Under the pieces are notes generated by a model. It was not told the DNA's origin and did not search any database. It saw only the letters and a program-made list of their open reading frames with translations. Source: Aliitabrizicola sp041905595 (GTDB lineage: Bacteria > Pseudomonadota > Alphaproteobacteria > Rhodobacterales > Rhodobacteraceae). Taken from it: 64,000 nucleotides of DNA. Positions 34,533 through 44,024 of this stretch are shown here, one piece after another. Made by a program: the position numbers and the translations under genes. Location: assembly GCA_041905595.1 (NCBI GenBank), contig JAYRKT010000025.1, positions 4,865 to 68,864 of the forward strand, in the 5' to 3' direction. The stretch's first letter is position 1. Each line of letters opens with the position of its first letter.

Positions 34533-37250
34533 ATGCTGGGTCTCGGAACGCTCGCGCGGAAGGTCTTTGGCACCCCGAACGACCGCATGGTCAAGTCGGT
34601 GCGCCCTATCGTGGCGAAGATCAACGCGCTCGAGCCGGAGTTCGCCGCGCTGACCGACGAGCAGATCATCGCCAAAACGGCTGAGTTCAAGGAACGTATC
34701 GCCAAGGGCGAAAGCCTGGACGATCTCTTGCCCGAAGCCTTCGCCAACTGCCGCGAGGCGGCGAAACGGGCTCTTGGCCTGCGCGCCTTCGACGTGCAAC
34801 TGATGGGCGGCATCTTCCTGCATCAGGGCAACATCGCCGAGATGAAGACGGGCGAGGGCAAGACCCTTGTCGCGACATTCCCGGCCTACCTGAACGCGCT
34901 GCCCGGCAAGGGCGTGCATGTCGTGACGGTGAACGACTATCTCGCCCGCCGCGACGCCGAGTGGATGAGCAAGGTCTATGGCGCGCTTGGCCTGACGACG
35001 GGTGTCGTCGTGCCGCAGCAGCCCGATGCGGAAAAGCGTGTCGCCTACCAGGCCGACATCACCTATGCGACCAACAACGAGCTCGGCTTCGACTACCTTC
35101 GCGACAACATGAAGGGTTCGATCGAAGAGATGATGCAGCGGGGGCACTTCTTCGCCATCGTCGACGAAGTCGACTCCATCCTGGTCGACGAGGCGCGGAC
35201 GCCACTGATCATCTCGGGCCCGTCGCAGGACCGGTCGGATCTGTATGTCGCTGTCGACAAGCTGATCCCCAGCCTGAACCCAGAACACTACAAGGTCGAC
35301 GAAAAGACCCGCGTCGTGACGTACACCGAAGAGGGCAACGAGGAAATCGAGCAGCTGCTGCAGAAGGCCGGCATCCTGCCCGAGAACCAGTCGCTCTACG
35401 ATCCGGAAAGCACCACGATCGTTCACCATGTCACCCAGGCCCTGCGCGCCCATACGCTGTTCCACAAGGACCAGCAGTATATCGTGCGCAACGGCGAGGT
35501 GATGCTGATCGACGAATTCACGGGCCGGATGATGGTCGGCCGCCGCCTGTCGGATGGCCTGCACCAGGCGATCGAGGCCAAGGAAGGCGTCAAGATCCAG
35601 CCAGAGAACACGACGCTCGCCAGCATCACCTTCCAGAACTACTTCCGCCTTTATGAAAAGCTGTCCGGCATGACCGGCACTGCCGCGACCGAGGCCGAGG
35701 AATTTGCCGAGATCTACAAGCTTGGCGTCGTCGAGGTGCCGACGAACCGCCCCGTCCAGCGCAAGGACGAGCATGACCAGGTCTTCCGCACCGCTCGCGA
35801 GAAATACGAGGGCATCGTAAAGGAGATCAAGGAAGCCCATGCCAAGGGCCAGCCGATCCTTGTCGGCACGACCTCAATCGAGAAATCGGAACTGCTGTCG
35901 GACCTGCTGAAGAAAGAGGGCATCGCCCACAACGTGCTGAACGCTCGCCAGCACGAGCAGGAAGCGAAGATCGTCGCTGAGGCCGGGCGTCTTGGCTCGG
36001 TGACAATTGCAACCAACATGGCAGGCCGCGGCACCGACATCCAGCTTGGCGGCAGCGTCGAGATGAAGGTGCTCGAGGCGATCGCCGCCGATCCGCATCT
36101 GCACCCCGACGAGGTGCGCGCCCGGATCGAGGCTGAGCACGCCGAGGAAAAGGAAAAGGTCAAGGAGGCGGGGGGTCTGTTTGTCCTCGCGACCGAACGG
36201 CACGAAAGCCGCCGTATCGACAACCAGCTTCGCGGTCGCTCGGGCCGTCAAGGCGACCCGGGACGTTCGGTCTTCTTCCTGTCGCTGGAAGACGACCTGA
36301 TGCGCATCTTCGGGTCTGACCGGCTGGACAAGGTCCTGTCGACCCTTGGCATGAAGGAAGGCGAATCCATCGTTCACCCTTGGGTCAACAAGTCGCTCGA
36401 AAAGGCGCAAGCGAAGGTCGAAGGTCGCAACTTCGACATCCGCAAGCAGCTTCTCAAGTTCGACGACGTGATGAACGACCAGCGCAAGGCGATCTTCGGC
36501 CAGCGTCTGGACATCATGCGGGCCGAGGATCTGTCGGATATCGTCGCCGACATGCGCGACCAGGTGATCGAGGATCTGGTCGATCAGTACATGCCGCCAA
36601 AATCCTATGCAGATGCCTGGGATGCAGCGGGCCTGACCAACGCTCTGCGTGAACACCTGAACCTTGACCTGCCGATTGCCGCTTGGGCGGCCGAGGAAGG
36701 CGTCGACCAGGACGTGATCCGCGATCGCGTGATCGAAGCGGCAGACAAGATGATGGCGGAAAAGCTGGATGCCTTCGGCCCCGAAACCATGCGCAGCATC
36801 GAAAAGCAACTGCTTCTGCAGACGATCGACGGGAAGTGGCGCGAACACCTGCTGCGACTGGAGCATCTGCGTTCGGTTGTCGGCTTCCGCGGCTATGCAC
36901 AGCGCGATCCGCTGAATGAATACAAGACCGAGGCCTTCCAGCTGTTCGAGAGCATGCTCAACTCGCTGCGGAGCGAGGTCAGCCAGAAGCTGGCGCAGGT
37001 GCGGCCGCTGACGGCAGAAGAACAGCAGCAAATGATGGCGCAACTGATCGCGCAGCAGCAGGCGATGCAGCGCGCGCAAGCGCCGCAACCCCAGCCGGAA
37101 CCGGTCATGGCGGGCAGCGAACCGGAAGGGGCGCGGCTTGCCGGTTTCAATGAATCCGATCCTGCGACATGGGGCAATCCGGGCCGGAACGACCCCTGTC
37201 CCTGCGGCTCGGGTCAGAAGTTCAAGCACTGCCACGGCAAGATCGCCTGA
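34533..37250 (+). CDS. secA: Preprotein translocase ATPase SecA
   Basis: 905 aa from ATG 34533 (GGAGAAG upstream). MLGLGTLARKVFGTPNDRMVK at the start, Walker A MKTGEGKTLVATFPAYLNAL, DEAD-like VDEVDSILVDEARTPLIISG, motif NMAGRGTDIQLGG and RIDNQLRGRSGRQGDPGRS. The C-terminus has the SecB/lipid-binding zinc motif CPCGSGQKFKHC. It drives protein export through SecYEG. A moderate hairpin follows at 37288-37311. Confidence 0.98.
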   Translation: MLGLGTLARKVFGTPNDRMVKSVRPIVAKINALEPEFAALTDEQIIAKTAEFKERIAKGESLDDLLPEAFANCREAAKRALGLRAFDVQLMGGIFLHQGNIAEMKTGEGKTLVATFPAYLNALPGKGVHVVTVNDYLARRDAEWMSKVYGALGLTTGVVVPQQPDAEKRVAYQADITYATNNELGFDYLRDNMKGSIEEMMQRGHFFAIVDEVDSILVDEARTPLIISGPSQDRSDLYVAVDKLIPSLNPEHYKVDEKTRVVTYTEEGNEEIEQLLQKAGILPENQSLYDPESTTIVHHVTQALRAHTLFHKDQQYIVRNGEVMLIDEFTGRMMVGRRLSDGLHQAIEAKEGVKIQPENTTLASITFQNYFRLYEKLSGMTGTAATEAEEFAEIYKLGVVEVPTNRPVQRKDEHDQVFRTAREKYEGIVKEIKEAHAKGQPILVGTTSIEKSELLSDLLKKEGIAHNVLNARQHEQEAKIVAEAGRLGSVTIATNMAGRGTDIQLGGSVEMKVLEAIAADPHLHPDEVRARIEAEHAEEKEKVKEAGGLFVLATERHESRRIDNQLRGRSGRQGDPGRSVFFLSLEDDLMRIFGSDRLDKVLSTLGMKEGESIVHPWVNKSLEKAQAKVEGRNFDIRKQLLKFDDVMNDQRKAIFGQRLDIMRAEDLSDIVADMRDQVIEDLVDQYMPPKSYADAWDAAGLTNALREHLNLDLPIAAWAAEEGVDQDVIRDRVIEAADKMMAEKLDAFGPETMRSIEKQLLLQTIDGKWREHLLRLEHLRSVVGFRGYAQRDPLNEYKTEAFQLFESMLNSLRSEVSQKLAQVRPLTAEEQQQMMAQLIAQQQAMQRAQAPQPQPEPVMAGSEPEGARLAGFNESDPATWGNPGRNDPCPCGSGQKFKHCHGKIA

Positions 37251-37287
37251 CGGCGCCAGATTTGACGAAAGCGTGACCAGAATCGGG

Positions 37288-37311
37288 ATGCGGCGGGGAA
37301 ACCTGCCGCAT
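37288..37311 (+). terminator. Candidate hairpin after secA
   Basis: ATGCGGC / GCCGCAT, a 7-bp stem with a 10-nt loop, followed by a T-containing stretch without a clean run. It is weak as a terminator. Confidence 0.3.
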
Positions 37312-37406
37312 TCTGCGTTTCCAGGCTGGAATCAAACCGCCCTTACGCCATGGATCAGCCGGATTCAGACCCTAGCGTCACATTCTGGGTGGGCCTGGGG
37401 TGTCCG

Positions 37407-38372
37407 ATGGAAGACAGGTATAAAAGAATCCTTCGCATTGCCGTCGTGATCGGCATAGCGCTTGGGTCGGGCCATGTGGTGCAAACCTACACGCCGGAAT
37501 CTCAGCGCGCCGACAAGAATGCAAAGGCGATCCCCAGAGACATCGTTCAACTCTCTGCCGAATTGCCAAGATCAACTTCCATGTCCGGGCCCGGCACAGG
37601 GGACGAACTACCTCTGATCGTCCCCGGACAAGCGCGCCAGCCTCAGGCGACCGCGCCGATGGCCCTGCCTCAGCCCGAGGCGCGCGTCGAGATCTCGTCG
37701 CCCGACTGTGACACCACGCTTGAAGTCGCGGTCCAGGCCGGTGCGATGATGGGTATCACCCTTACCTCGCCCTGCCGCCCCGAGCAGCGGGTCGTCCTGC
37801 GCCACGCTGCCTTGACGGTCACCTACCGCACCAATGCTGCAGGTACACTTGCCGCCTCGGTTCCGGCCATGCGCGAATCCGGTGATGTGTCGGCGTTGTT
37901 CCGCGATGGAACCACGGCGACAGCCACGATCGATGTGCCAGAGGCCGACGCCTATCGCAGGTTCGGGGTGCAATGGCTCGGCGGCCAGGCCTTTCAGGTA
38001 AACGCGTTCGAGGATGGCGCCGATTTCGGCGATCCCGGTCATGTCTCGGCGGCCAATCCGGGCAAGCCGGACAATCACCTTCTGCCGCGGCACGGATTCC
38101 TTTCGGTGCTGGGAGATGGTGATGTTCCTGCACCGCTGCTTGCGGAGATCTACACCTTTCCGACCGGGGCTGCGAATGTTCCCGTCCTGGTCGAGGCCGC
38201 AGTTACCAAGGACACCTGCAACCGCGATCTGGTGGGCGAAATGATCGAGGCGCAGAAGGGGCAAATCACCACTTCCGACCTGGCCGTGTCGATGCCCGGC
38301 TGCGAGGCGATCGGTCAGTATCTTGAGTTGAAAAATCTTCGGCCGGGAACGAAACTCGCCGCGGCGGACTAG
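37407..38372 (+). CDS. Hypothetical envelope protein next to secA
   Basis: 321 aa from ATG 37407 (the open frame reaches 37350, but no ribosome site is there). Signal anchor RILRIAVVIGIALGSGHVVQ, a Pro/Gln-rich linker to about residue 90, then a beta-rich body with cysteines at SPDCDTTLEV, TSPCRPEQ, KDTCNRDL and SMPGCEAIG. I do not recognise a named domain. Similar proteins next to secA are sometimes annotated translocase only because of that neighbour. It is probably exported and disulfide bonded. The next gene encodes a periplasmic OmpA-type protein 57 bp downstream. Confidence 0.7.
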   Translation: MEDRYKRILRIAVVIGIALGSGHVVQTYTPESQRADKNAKAIPRDIVQLSAELPRSTSMSGPGTGDELPLIVPGQARQPQATAPMALPQPEARVEISSPDCDTTLEVAVQAGAMMGITLTSPCRPEQRVVLRHAALTVTYRTNAAGTLAASVPAMRESGDVSALFRDGTTATATIDVPEADAYRRFGVQWLGGQAFQVNAFEDGADFGDPGHVSAANPGKPDNHLLPRHGFLSVLGDGDVPAPLLAEIYTFPTGAANVPVLVEAAVTKDTCNRDLVGEMIEAQKGQITTSDLAVSMPGCEAIGQYLELKNLRPGTKLAAAD

Positions 38373-38429
38373 GACCGCTGGCGGGCATTCGAACCGGGGC
38401 AGAGGCAGCACTTCTTGAGAGTTTTCCTG

Positions 38430-39935
38430 ATGCGTTGCGCGGCGGTCTTCGCCGCGCTGATCGTTTTTCCCGTTGCAGCTCTAGCCCAGGACATCACGCT
38501 GACCTCGCGCGATGGAACTCTGGCTTTGAGCGGTAGTCTGCAAGGATTTGACGGTGAACTTTACCGCATCATGACGCGCTACGGTTTGCTGACCGTCGAT
38601 GCTCAGGGTGTGATCTGTGATGGGCCGGGGTGCCCGGACCTGACGAACTATGTCGCGGAACTGCGCGTGACCGGCAGCCCGGACAAGGGCGCGCGGTTGC
38701 TGCCCGGCCTGCTGGCCGCCTTTGCCCAAGCACGCGGTCTGGTCCTGCGCACCGAGGTGACTGGCACGGGCGCGGTCCATACCGTCTACGATCCGGACGA
38801 GGAGATCGTGCTTGCCCGCTTCACCTTTCAGCCTGCCCCCCCCGGGCCCGCGATCGAGGCCTTGCGCAACGGGGCGGCGGATTTTGACTTGTCCGATTTG
38901 CCGGAACCCGGACTGATCGCCACGACCCTCGGCGTTCAGGCACTGGTTGCCGTGGTGTCGCCCGAGAACCCCGTCCCGCAATTGGCGACGGCCGATCTTG
39001 CCCGGATCCTGTCTGGCAAGATCACAAGCTGGTCCGAACTGGGCGGGCCTGACATGCCGGTGGTCGTCCATGCGCTGGCCCCGCAGTCGGGGTTTCGCGG
39101 CGCGCTTGAAACGCGGCTTGGCCAGCCCATCGCCGCCGGCGAGACGCATGACGATGCGGCGGCCCTTGCGGCTGCCATCACGCGCGATCCCTGGGGGATT
39201 GCAGTGACGACATCGGCAGATGCCGGCATGGCACGGGTCCTGCCGCTGACCGACAGTTGCGGGTTCCTGCTCGAACCGTCCGCCCTGTCGGTCAAGGCCG
39301 AGGATTATCCGTTGGCTCAGCCCTTCTACCTTCTGACCGCAAAGCGCCACCTGCCCCTGGTCGGGCGAGAGTTCGTCGATTTCATCAATTCACCGGCAGC
39401 AAACGCCGCCTTGGCCGACGGGGGCCTCCTTGGTCGCGGGATGGAGCAGGTCGATCTTCTCGGCGACGGGCATCGGCTTTCCAACGCGATCCGCGCTGCC
39501 GGCGATGTCGGTGTGCCAGAGGCGCAGCGCCTGACGTCGGCAATGCAGGGGGCCGTCCGGCTGTCAGCCACCTTCCGGTTCGAGGACGGCACGAGCCGTC
39601 TCGACGTCTCATCGCGTGACCACCTGGTCGACCTGGTCCGACTGATCGAGGCCGGACGCTTCAGTGATCGGGAACTGGTGTTCGTCGGATTTTCCGATGG
39701 GTCGGGAGATCCGGCGGCAAACCTTGATCTGTCGCGTGAACGGGCCGAGGTAGTTTTCAACGCGGTGGCAGATGCGGTGCCAGATCTGGGCGACCTTCGG
39801 GTCAAGACCTCGATCGACGCCTTTGGCGAGGCGCTGCCAATGGCCTGCGATGAAACTCCCATCGGGCGCCAGATCAACCGCCGAGTCGAGGTGTGGCTGC
39901 GCGTGCCTAAAGATAACCCTGCGCCCGAAAACTGA
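38430..39935 (+). CDS. PstS-like substrate-binding domain fused to an OmpA peptidoglycan-binding domain
   Basis: 501 aa from ATG 38430 (a TTG at 38415 would add five residues). The signal peptide ends VAALAQ. Residues about 90-350 resemble a phosphate-binding (PstS-like) periplasmic domain (ATADLARILSGKITSWSELG, FYLLTAKRHLPLVGREFVDF). Residues about 380-495 form an OmpA-C domain (FRFEDGTSRLDVSSRD, LVFVGFSDGSGDPAANLDLS, GRQINRRVEVWLR). It is likely a periplasmic sensor or scaffold bound to peptidoglycan. It converges on radC and overlaps it by 29 bp. Confidence 0.85.
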   Translation: MRCAAVFAALIVFPVAALAQDITLTSRDGTLALSGSLQGFDGELYRIMTRYGLLTVDAQGVICDGPGCPDLTNYVAELRVTGSPDKGARLLPGLLAAFAQARGLVLRTEVTGTGAVHTVYDPDEEIVLARFTFQPAPPGPAIEALRNGAADFDLSDLPEPGLIATTLGVQALVAVVSPENPVPQLATADLARILSGKITSWSELGGPDMPVVVHALAPQSGFRGALETRLGQPIAAGETHDDAAALAAAITRDPWGIAVTTSADAGMARVLPLTDSCGFLLEPSALSVKAEDYPLAQPFYLLTAKRHLPLVGREFVDFINSPAANAALADGGLLGRGMEQVDLLGDGHRLSNAIRAAGDVGVPEAQRLTSAMQGAVRLSATFRFEDGTSRLDVSSRDHLVDLVRLIEAGRFSDRELVFVGFSDGSGDPAANLDLSRERAEVVFNAVADAVPDLGDLRVKTSIDAFGEALPMACDETPIGRQINRRVEVWLRVPKDNPAPEN

Positions 39936-40671
39936 CCTCGCGCGAGCGGCCGACGATCAGATGATCGTGCAGCACGATCCCGAGCACCGAAGCCGCCTCT
40001 TGCACCTGTGCGGTCATGGCGATGTCGGCCTCGGATGGCGTGGGATCGCCCGAGGGATGATTGTGTACAAGGATCAGCGCGCTTGCGTTCAGTTCCAGCG
40101 CCCGCTTGACCACCTCGCGCGGATAGACGGGAACATGATCGACAGTGCCCCGCGCCTGCTCCTCATCCGCGATCAGGACATTCTTGCGGTCGAGGAACAG
40201 GATGCGGAACTGCTCCGTCTCCCGGTGCGACATGGCGGTATGGCAGTAGTCAAGCAGCGCGTCCCATGAGGACAGAACCGGACGGTTGATGACGCGCGAC
40301 CGGGCCATCCGTCGTGCAATTGCTTCGGCCAGCTTTATGCGGACGAGCACCGCATCGCCGACACCCTCCTGCTGACGCAGACGCGCCTCACTGGCTGTTA
40401 TGACACCGTTCAGGTCGCCGAAGGCTTCGAGCAGGCGATGGGCGAGAGGCTTCATGTCCTTCTTGGCCATCGCGTCGAAAAGCAGAAGTTCGAGCAGCTC
40501 GTAATCCGGAACCGCATCGGCGCCACCGGCGAGAAACCGTGTGCGCAGGCGTTCGCGGTGGCCCGCGACATAGGACGGCAGTCGCTGCGGTAAGGGCGCG
40601 GCCTCTGCCTCGTCCCCGAGTTCGGAGAAGAGCGGCAAGGGGCGGTCAGAAAAGGCCGGGCTGCGCGTCAT
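39907..40671 (-). CDS. radC: RadC family JAMM-motif protein
   Basis: 254 aa from ATG 40671; ATG 40692 and TTG 40761 are further in-frame starts and none has a clear ribosome site. N-terminal helix-hairpin-helix-like region (RLRTRFLAGGADAVPDYELL, RLRQQEGVGDAVLVRIKLA) and a C-terminal JAB/MPN metal domain with HNHPSGDPTPSEAD. Despite its name, a repair role is not established for most members. It lies 33-54 bp after the methyltransferase gene on the same strand and could be on the tail of the large operon upstream. Confidence 0.92.
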   Translation of the reverse strand: MTRSPAFSDRPLPLFSELGDEAEAAPLPQRLPSYVAGHRERLRTRFLAGGADAVPDYELLELLLFDAMAKKDMKPLAHRLLEAFGDLNGVITASEARLRQQEGVGDAVLVRIKLAEAIARRMARSRVINRPVLSSWDALLDYCHTAMSHRETEQFRILFLDRKNVLIADEEQARGTVDHVPVYPREVVKRALELNASALILVHNHPSGDPTPSEADIAMTAQVQEAASVLGIVLHDHLIVGRSREVSFRAQGYL

Positions 40672-40724
40672 GCCGCCACGCTCGCGCGCCATAGTGAAGA
40701 AAGTCTTAACCCCGGCTCCGGGGG

Positions 40725-41510
40725 TCAGGCAGGCTTTTGCGCCTTCAGGTGCGTCGGGCAATGTTCGCCGGCCACGAGCACCGGAACCATCCGCTCCCAG
40801 ATCTCGACATTGTGGGCGACGAAATCTGCGCCCAATTCCTGGGCAACCTCGGTGCCAAGCGGTCCGCGCAGGCGGGCCAGCTCGGCCTTCGCGACGTCAC
40901 GATACCAGGCGTTGCGGCTGATCGTCGTCACCTGCTCGAACCCCGCCTTGCGCATGGCGTCGGCGTAGCGCGCGGGCGAGGCCATGCCGAAGTCCAGTCC
41001 TTCAGCGGCAATATAGGCTGCCATTGCCGGGCTTGGGGTGCCGTCATGGCAAATCAGCCAGTCAGAAGCGATGAACCAGCCACCCGGCCTGAGCACGCGG
41101 AACACCTCGCGCATCAGGGCGTGCTTGTCCGGGATATGGACGATGGAATCCTTGGAAAAGACGATGTCGAAGGTGCCCGGCGGAAACGGAAGGGGGCCCG
41201 GCGCAACCTTTACCAGCCCGATGCGGTCGCCCAGCCCGCGCCGTTCGACCAGTTGCCGGGCGTGGCCGATCACCCTATCCTCGACGTCGATCCCGGTGAC
41301 GTAGCCGGCGCCGTGAGCCTCGACCAGGGCCACGTCGATGCCGCCGGCACCGCAGCCGATATCGAGTACGGATTTGCCCGCGACTTCGCTGCCCGCCACC
41401 AACCGCGCAACCTCATCGCGGCCGCCAGGCGACAAGAAACCTTCACCCCAGATCGCCGCAAGGATGCGAACCAGCTTGTCGCCGTAAAGCTCTTCCTCGT
41501 GCTCAGCCAT
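40725..41510 (-). CDS. SAM-dependent methyltransferase, phosphoethanolamine/sarcosine N-methyltransferase-like
   Basis: 261 aa from ATG 41510, with GAGG six nt upstream and an 8-bp overlap with the amidohydrolase stop. SAM motif SVLDIGCGAGGIDVALVEAH, then VTGIDVEDRVIGHARQLVER, FDIVFSKDSIVHIPDKHALM and VFRVLRPGGWFIASDWL. The N-terminal EEELYGDKLVRILAAIWGEGFLSPGG and the FSKDSIVHI block resemble plant and bacterial phosphoethanolamine N-methyltransferases, which act on amine nitrogens. It is last of 13 minus-strand genes in the putative amine-catabolism operon. The substrate is uncertain. Confidence 0.85.
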   Translation of the reverse strand: MAEHEEELYGDKLVRILAAIWGEGFLSPGGRDEVARLVAGSEVAGKSVLDIGCGAGGIDVALVEAHGAGYVTGIDVEDRVIGHARQLVERRGLGDRIGLVKVAPGPLPFPPGTFDIVFSKDSIVHIPDKHALMREVFRVLRPGGWFIASDWLICHDGTPSPAMAAYIAAEGLDFGMASPARYADAMRKAGFEQVTTISRNAWYRDVAKAELARLRGPLGTEVAQELGADFVAHNVEIWERMVPVLVAGEHCPTHLKAQKPA

Positions 41511-43137
41511 CGAATGCCTCGTCCCGCCAGACCTCACGCCCCTTGAACAGCGTGAGCAGGACCTTGGTCGCCGAAATCTCGTCCGGCGCGCAAGCGAAGA
41601 TATCCTGATCCAGCACGATGAGATCCGCCGAGAAGCCCGGCAACAGCCGCCCGGTGAAATCGCCGCGCCAGCAGGCGGCGGCGGCATGTGCGGTATAGCC
41701 CAGCACGGCCTCTTCCACGGTCAGTCTTTCGCCGGGTAGGAACGGCTCCTTCGGCCCCTCGTCGCGGCGGGCCTGACGGGTCACGGCGGTCTCGATGATT
41801 TCGAACGGGTTGAGGGTGGAGACGGGCCAGTCAGAGGACAGGCACCAGTCAGCCCCTTCGTCCAGCATCCGGCGATAGGCATAGACCTCGCTCCGGCGGG
41901 CAGGGCCGATCATGTCCAGAGCGATGTCCGGGATGTTAGGGCTGAGCTGAGCCCAGAGTGTCTGGATGTTCGCCATGGCTCCAACCTTGGCGATGCGGGC
42001 GAAGTCAGCAGGGTCGACGAGTTGCAGATGGGTCAGCTGGTGGCAGGCGGGCCAGCGGCCATTGGTGGCCACCGCGGCCTCCAGTCCCTCGATCGAGGTG
42101 CGCGCGGCGGCGTCGCCGATCACATGGACGTGGATCTGGAACCGCGCCGCGTCCAGCGCCACCATCAGAGCCTTGGTCTGCTCTGAGGTGAACATTGTCG
42201 GGCAGTTTCCGCCCGGCGGATCGGCATAGGGGGCCAGCAGGGCCGCTGTGCGGTTCTCGAACACGCCATCCATGAAGAACTTGGCGGACTGCACCCAGAA
42301 ATCCGGCCCCGGATGAGCCGCACGCATCGCGGTTAGACGGGTAACGGCTTCGTCGGGCGTGTCGTGCTCTTTGACCAGCGCTGCGCCCGACACCCGGAGC
42401 GTCAGCTCACCACTGGCGGCGGCGGTGCCGTAGATGCGGGTTTCGAGATCTGTCACACGTGGGTCGATCACGCCGGTGATGCCATGGCGGTTGGCATGGG
42501 CCTGACCGGCACGCAGACCGTCGAGATAGTTGTCATCAGTCAGTTGCGGCAACCGGTCCAAAACCCAGGCGATTGCATCCTCGTGCAGCATCCCCGTGGG
42601 TTCGCCTGACGCATCGGTCACGAAATGACCATTGATCGGATCTGGCGTTCCCTTGACGATTCCGGCGAGTTCGATCGCGCGCGAATTCAGGCAGGCATTG
42701 TGAAACGAGCTGTCATAGATCAGCGCAGGTCGATCCGAGACGACGGCGTCGATGACATGGCGCGTCAGGTTGTGGTCGCCGAAATGGCCGGGTTGCCAAC
42801 CCGCGCCGATGACCAGCGGCAGATTACTGACGTTTTGGGCGTGGGTGGAAATGGCCGACTGCAGGTCGGCAATGCTCGCGGCCTCGTAGAGAGGGGCCGC
42901 GGTCGCAAGGTCGGTCCCACCCGAAAGAAGATGGATATGCGGGTCCTGAAAACCTGGCAGCACGAGCCGCCCGCCCGCGTCGAGTCGTTTCGCCCCGGGA
43001 TTGGCCAGGGCAAGGATCTCGGCTTCGGGGCCGAGCGCTACGATCCGCTCCCCCCGGATCAGCAGGGCCTCGGCTGTCGGTCGCGCGATATCCATCGTCC
43101 GGATGCGGGCATTGAGAACAAGAAGGTCAGAGCTCAT
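41503..43137 (-). CDS. Metal-dependent amidohydrolase, YtcJ/AepA type
   Basis: 544 aa amidohydrolase family 3. N-terminal metal motif FQDPHIHLLSGG, conserved YDSSFHNACLNSRAIELAGI, FMDGVFENRTAALLAPYADP, the His motifs HVHVIGDAA and THLQLVDP, and the C-terminal CLSSDWPVSTLNPFEIIETA and FSADLIVLDQDIFACAPDEI. It hydrolyses amide or ester bonds of an unknown small molecule in the cytoplasm. It overlaps the cupin gene stop (ATGA, 43134-43137) and the methyltransferase start, so it is tightly embedded in the operon. Confidence 0.9.
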   Translation of the reverse strand: MSSDLLVLNARIRTMDIARPTAEALLIRGERIVALGPEAEILALANPGAKRLDAGGRLVLPGFQDPHIHLLSGGTDLATAAPLYEAASIADLQSAISTHAQNVSNLPLVIGAGWQPGHFGDHNLTRHVIDAVVSDRPALIYDSSFHNACLNSRAIELAGIVKGTPDPINGHFVTDASGEPTGMLHEDAIAWVLDRLPQLTDDNYLDGLRAGQAHANRHGITGVIDPRVTDLETRIYGTAAASGELTLRVSGAALVKEHDTPDEAVTRLTAMRAAHPGPDFWVQSAKFFMDGVFENRTAALLAPYADPPGGNCPTMFTSEQTKALMVALDAARFQIHVHVIGDAAARTSIEGLEAAVATNGRWPACHQLTHLQLVDPADFARIAKVGAMANIQTLWAQLSPNIPDIALDMIGPARRSEVYAYRRMLDEGADWCLSSDWPVSTLNPFEIIETAVTRQARRDEGPKEPFLPGERLTVEEAVLGYTAHAAAACWRGDFTGRLLPGFSADLIVLDQDIFACAPDEISATKVLLTLFKGREVWRDEAFDG

Positions 43138-44021
43138 TCGATGCTTCCCGAAGGTGAAATGCGCAGGGATTCGAGCCTTGACCAGTCATCGGCAGGCAGG
43201 ACTGCGGCAGGTTCCATGACGTCGCGCGTCCAGCCGAAGATGCAGAGGAAAGGCACCGGGCCAACTTTGGTCAGATGCGGCGCAAAGGGATCGTTCCAGA
43301 CCGGTTCATGCGCGTGTTTGACGACCAATGGTGCGCCAGGACCGAAGCGCCAGCCATGTGGGCCGGTGAGTGGTGCATAAAGCTCCGGCGCGGCATGATT
43401 ATGGTCGCGGTACAGCACATGCGGCGCGATCAGGAACAGGCCGATGTCGAAATCCTCGGCCAGAACTGGTGCTTCCTGCCCGACGAGGCTGGCGAAGGCG
43501 TGGCCCTTGCGGAAATCCTCGCCGATCTGGTCGGGCGGATAGGAGTCGTAGGTGATCCACTGAAGAAGTGGCGCTGCGGCGGCAATTGCTGCGGCAAGCG
43601 CGGGATGGGTCCGGGCCACCTGCGCCAGCGCGGGTTCAAGTTGGGTATTCACGACCGCGTTTGCATGTGGAGGTGAAAGTCTGACGGGGTTGTTGCGCGC
43701 CCGGGCCAGCCCCGTGCGCAATTCCCCGACACCGGGGCAGGCAAGCCCGGACAAATAGAGATCCACTTCGCCCAACAGGACCGTAAGCTTTGCCTCGGGT
43801 GACGGGGCAGCTGCCAATGGCAGGTCGCCGGCAAGTCCCCGTTCGTTCAGCAGGACCATTGGATCCTCTCCATCCCTGGGTGAGCAGATACGGAAGACCT
43901 CCAGCACCTCGGGCGAAAGCCGGCCGGCGCGGTTAAGCTGCATTGCCGCGGCATAGCGCAGGCGGCCGGAGCCCGGCAGGCCCGGCGCCATTGTCAGCTG
44001 TGCGAGGAGTGTTTCGGTCAT
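43134..44021 (-). CDS. DMSP-lyase family cupin protein
   Basis: 295 aa. The C-terminal half is a cupin with the metal motif DHNHAAPELYAPLTGPHGWR and a second His in VVKHAHEPVW, the pattern of DddQ/DddL-type dimethylsulfoniopropionate lyases (His, His, Glu, Tyr and a later His). The N-terminal 150 residues are mostly helical, as in that family. It could cleave DMSP or, given its amine-related neighbours, act on another onium compound. It lies between the ABC permease and amidohydrolase genes with overlaps of a few bases. Family placement is my reading of the motif; DMSP as substrate is not shown. Confidence 0.7.
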   Translation of the reverse strand: MTETLLAQLTMAPGLPGSGRLRYAAAMQLNRAGRLSPEVLEVFRICSPRDGEDPMVLLNERGLAGDLPLAAAPSPEAKLTVLLGEVDLYLSGLACPGVGELRTGLARARNNPVRLSPPHANAVVNTQLEPALAQVARTHPALAAAIAAAAPLLQWITYDSYPPDQIGEDFRKGHAFASLVGQEAPVLAEDFDIGLFLIAPHVLYRDHNHAAPELYAPLTGPHGWRFGPGAPLVVKHAHEPVWNDPFAPHLTKVGPVPFLCIFGWTRDVMEPAAVLPADDWSRLESLRISPSGSIE

Positions 44022-44024
44022 CCG

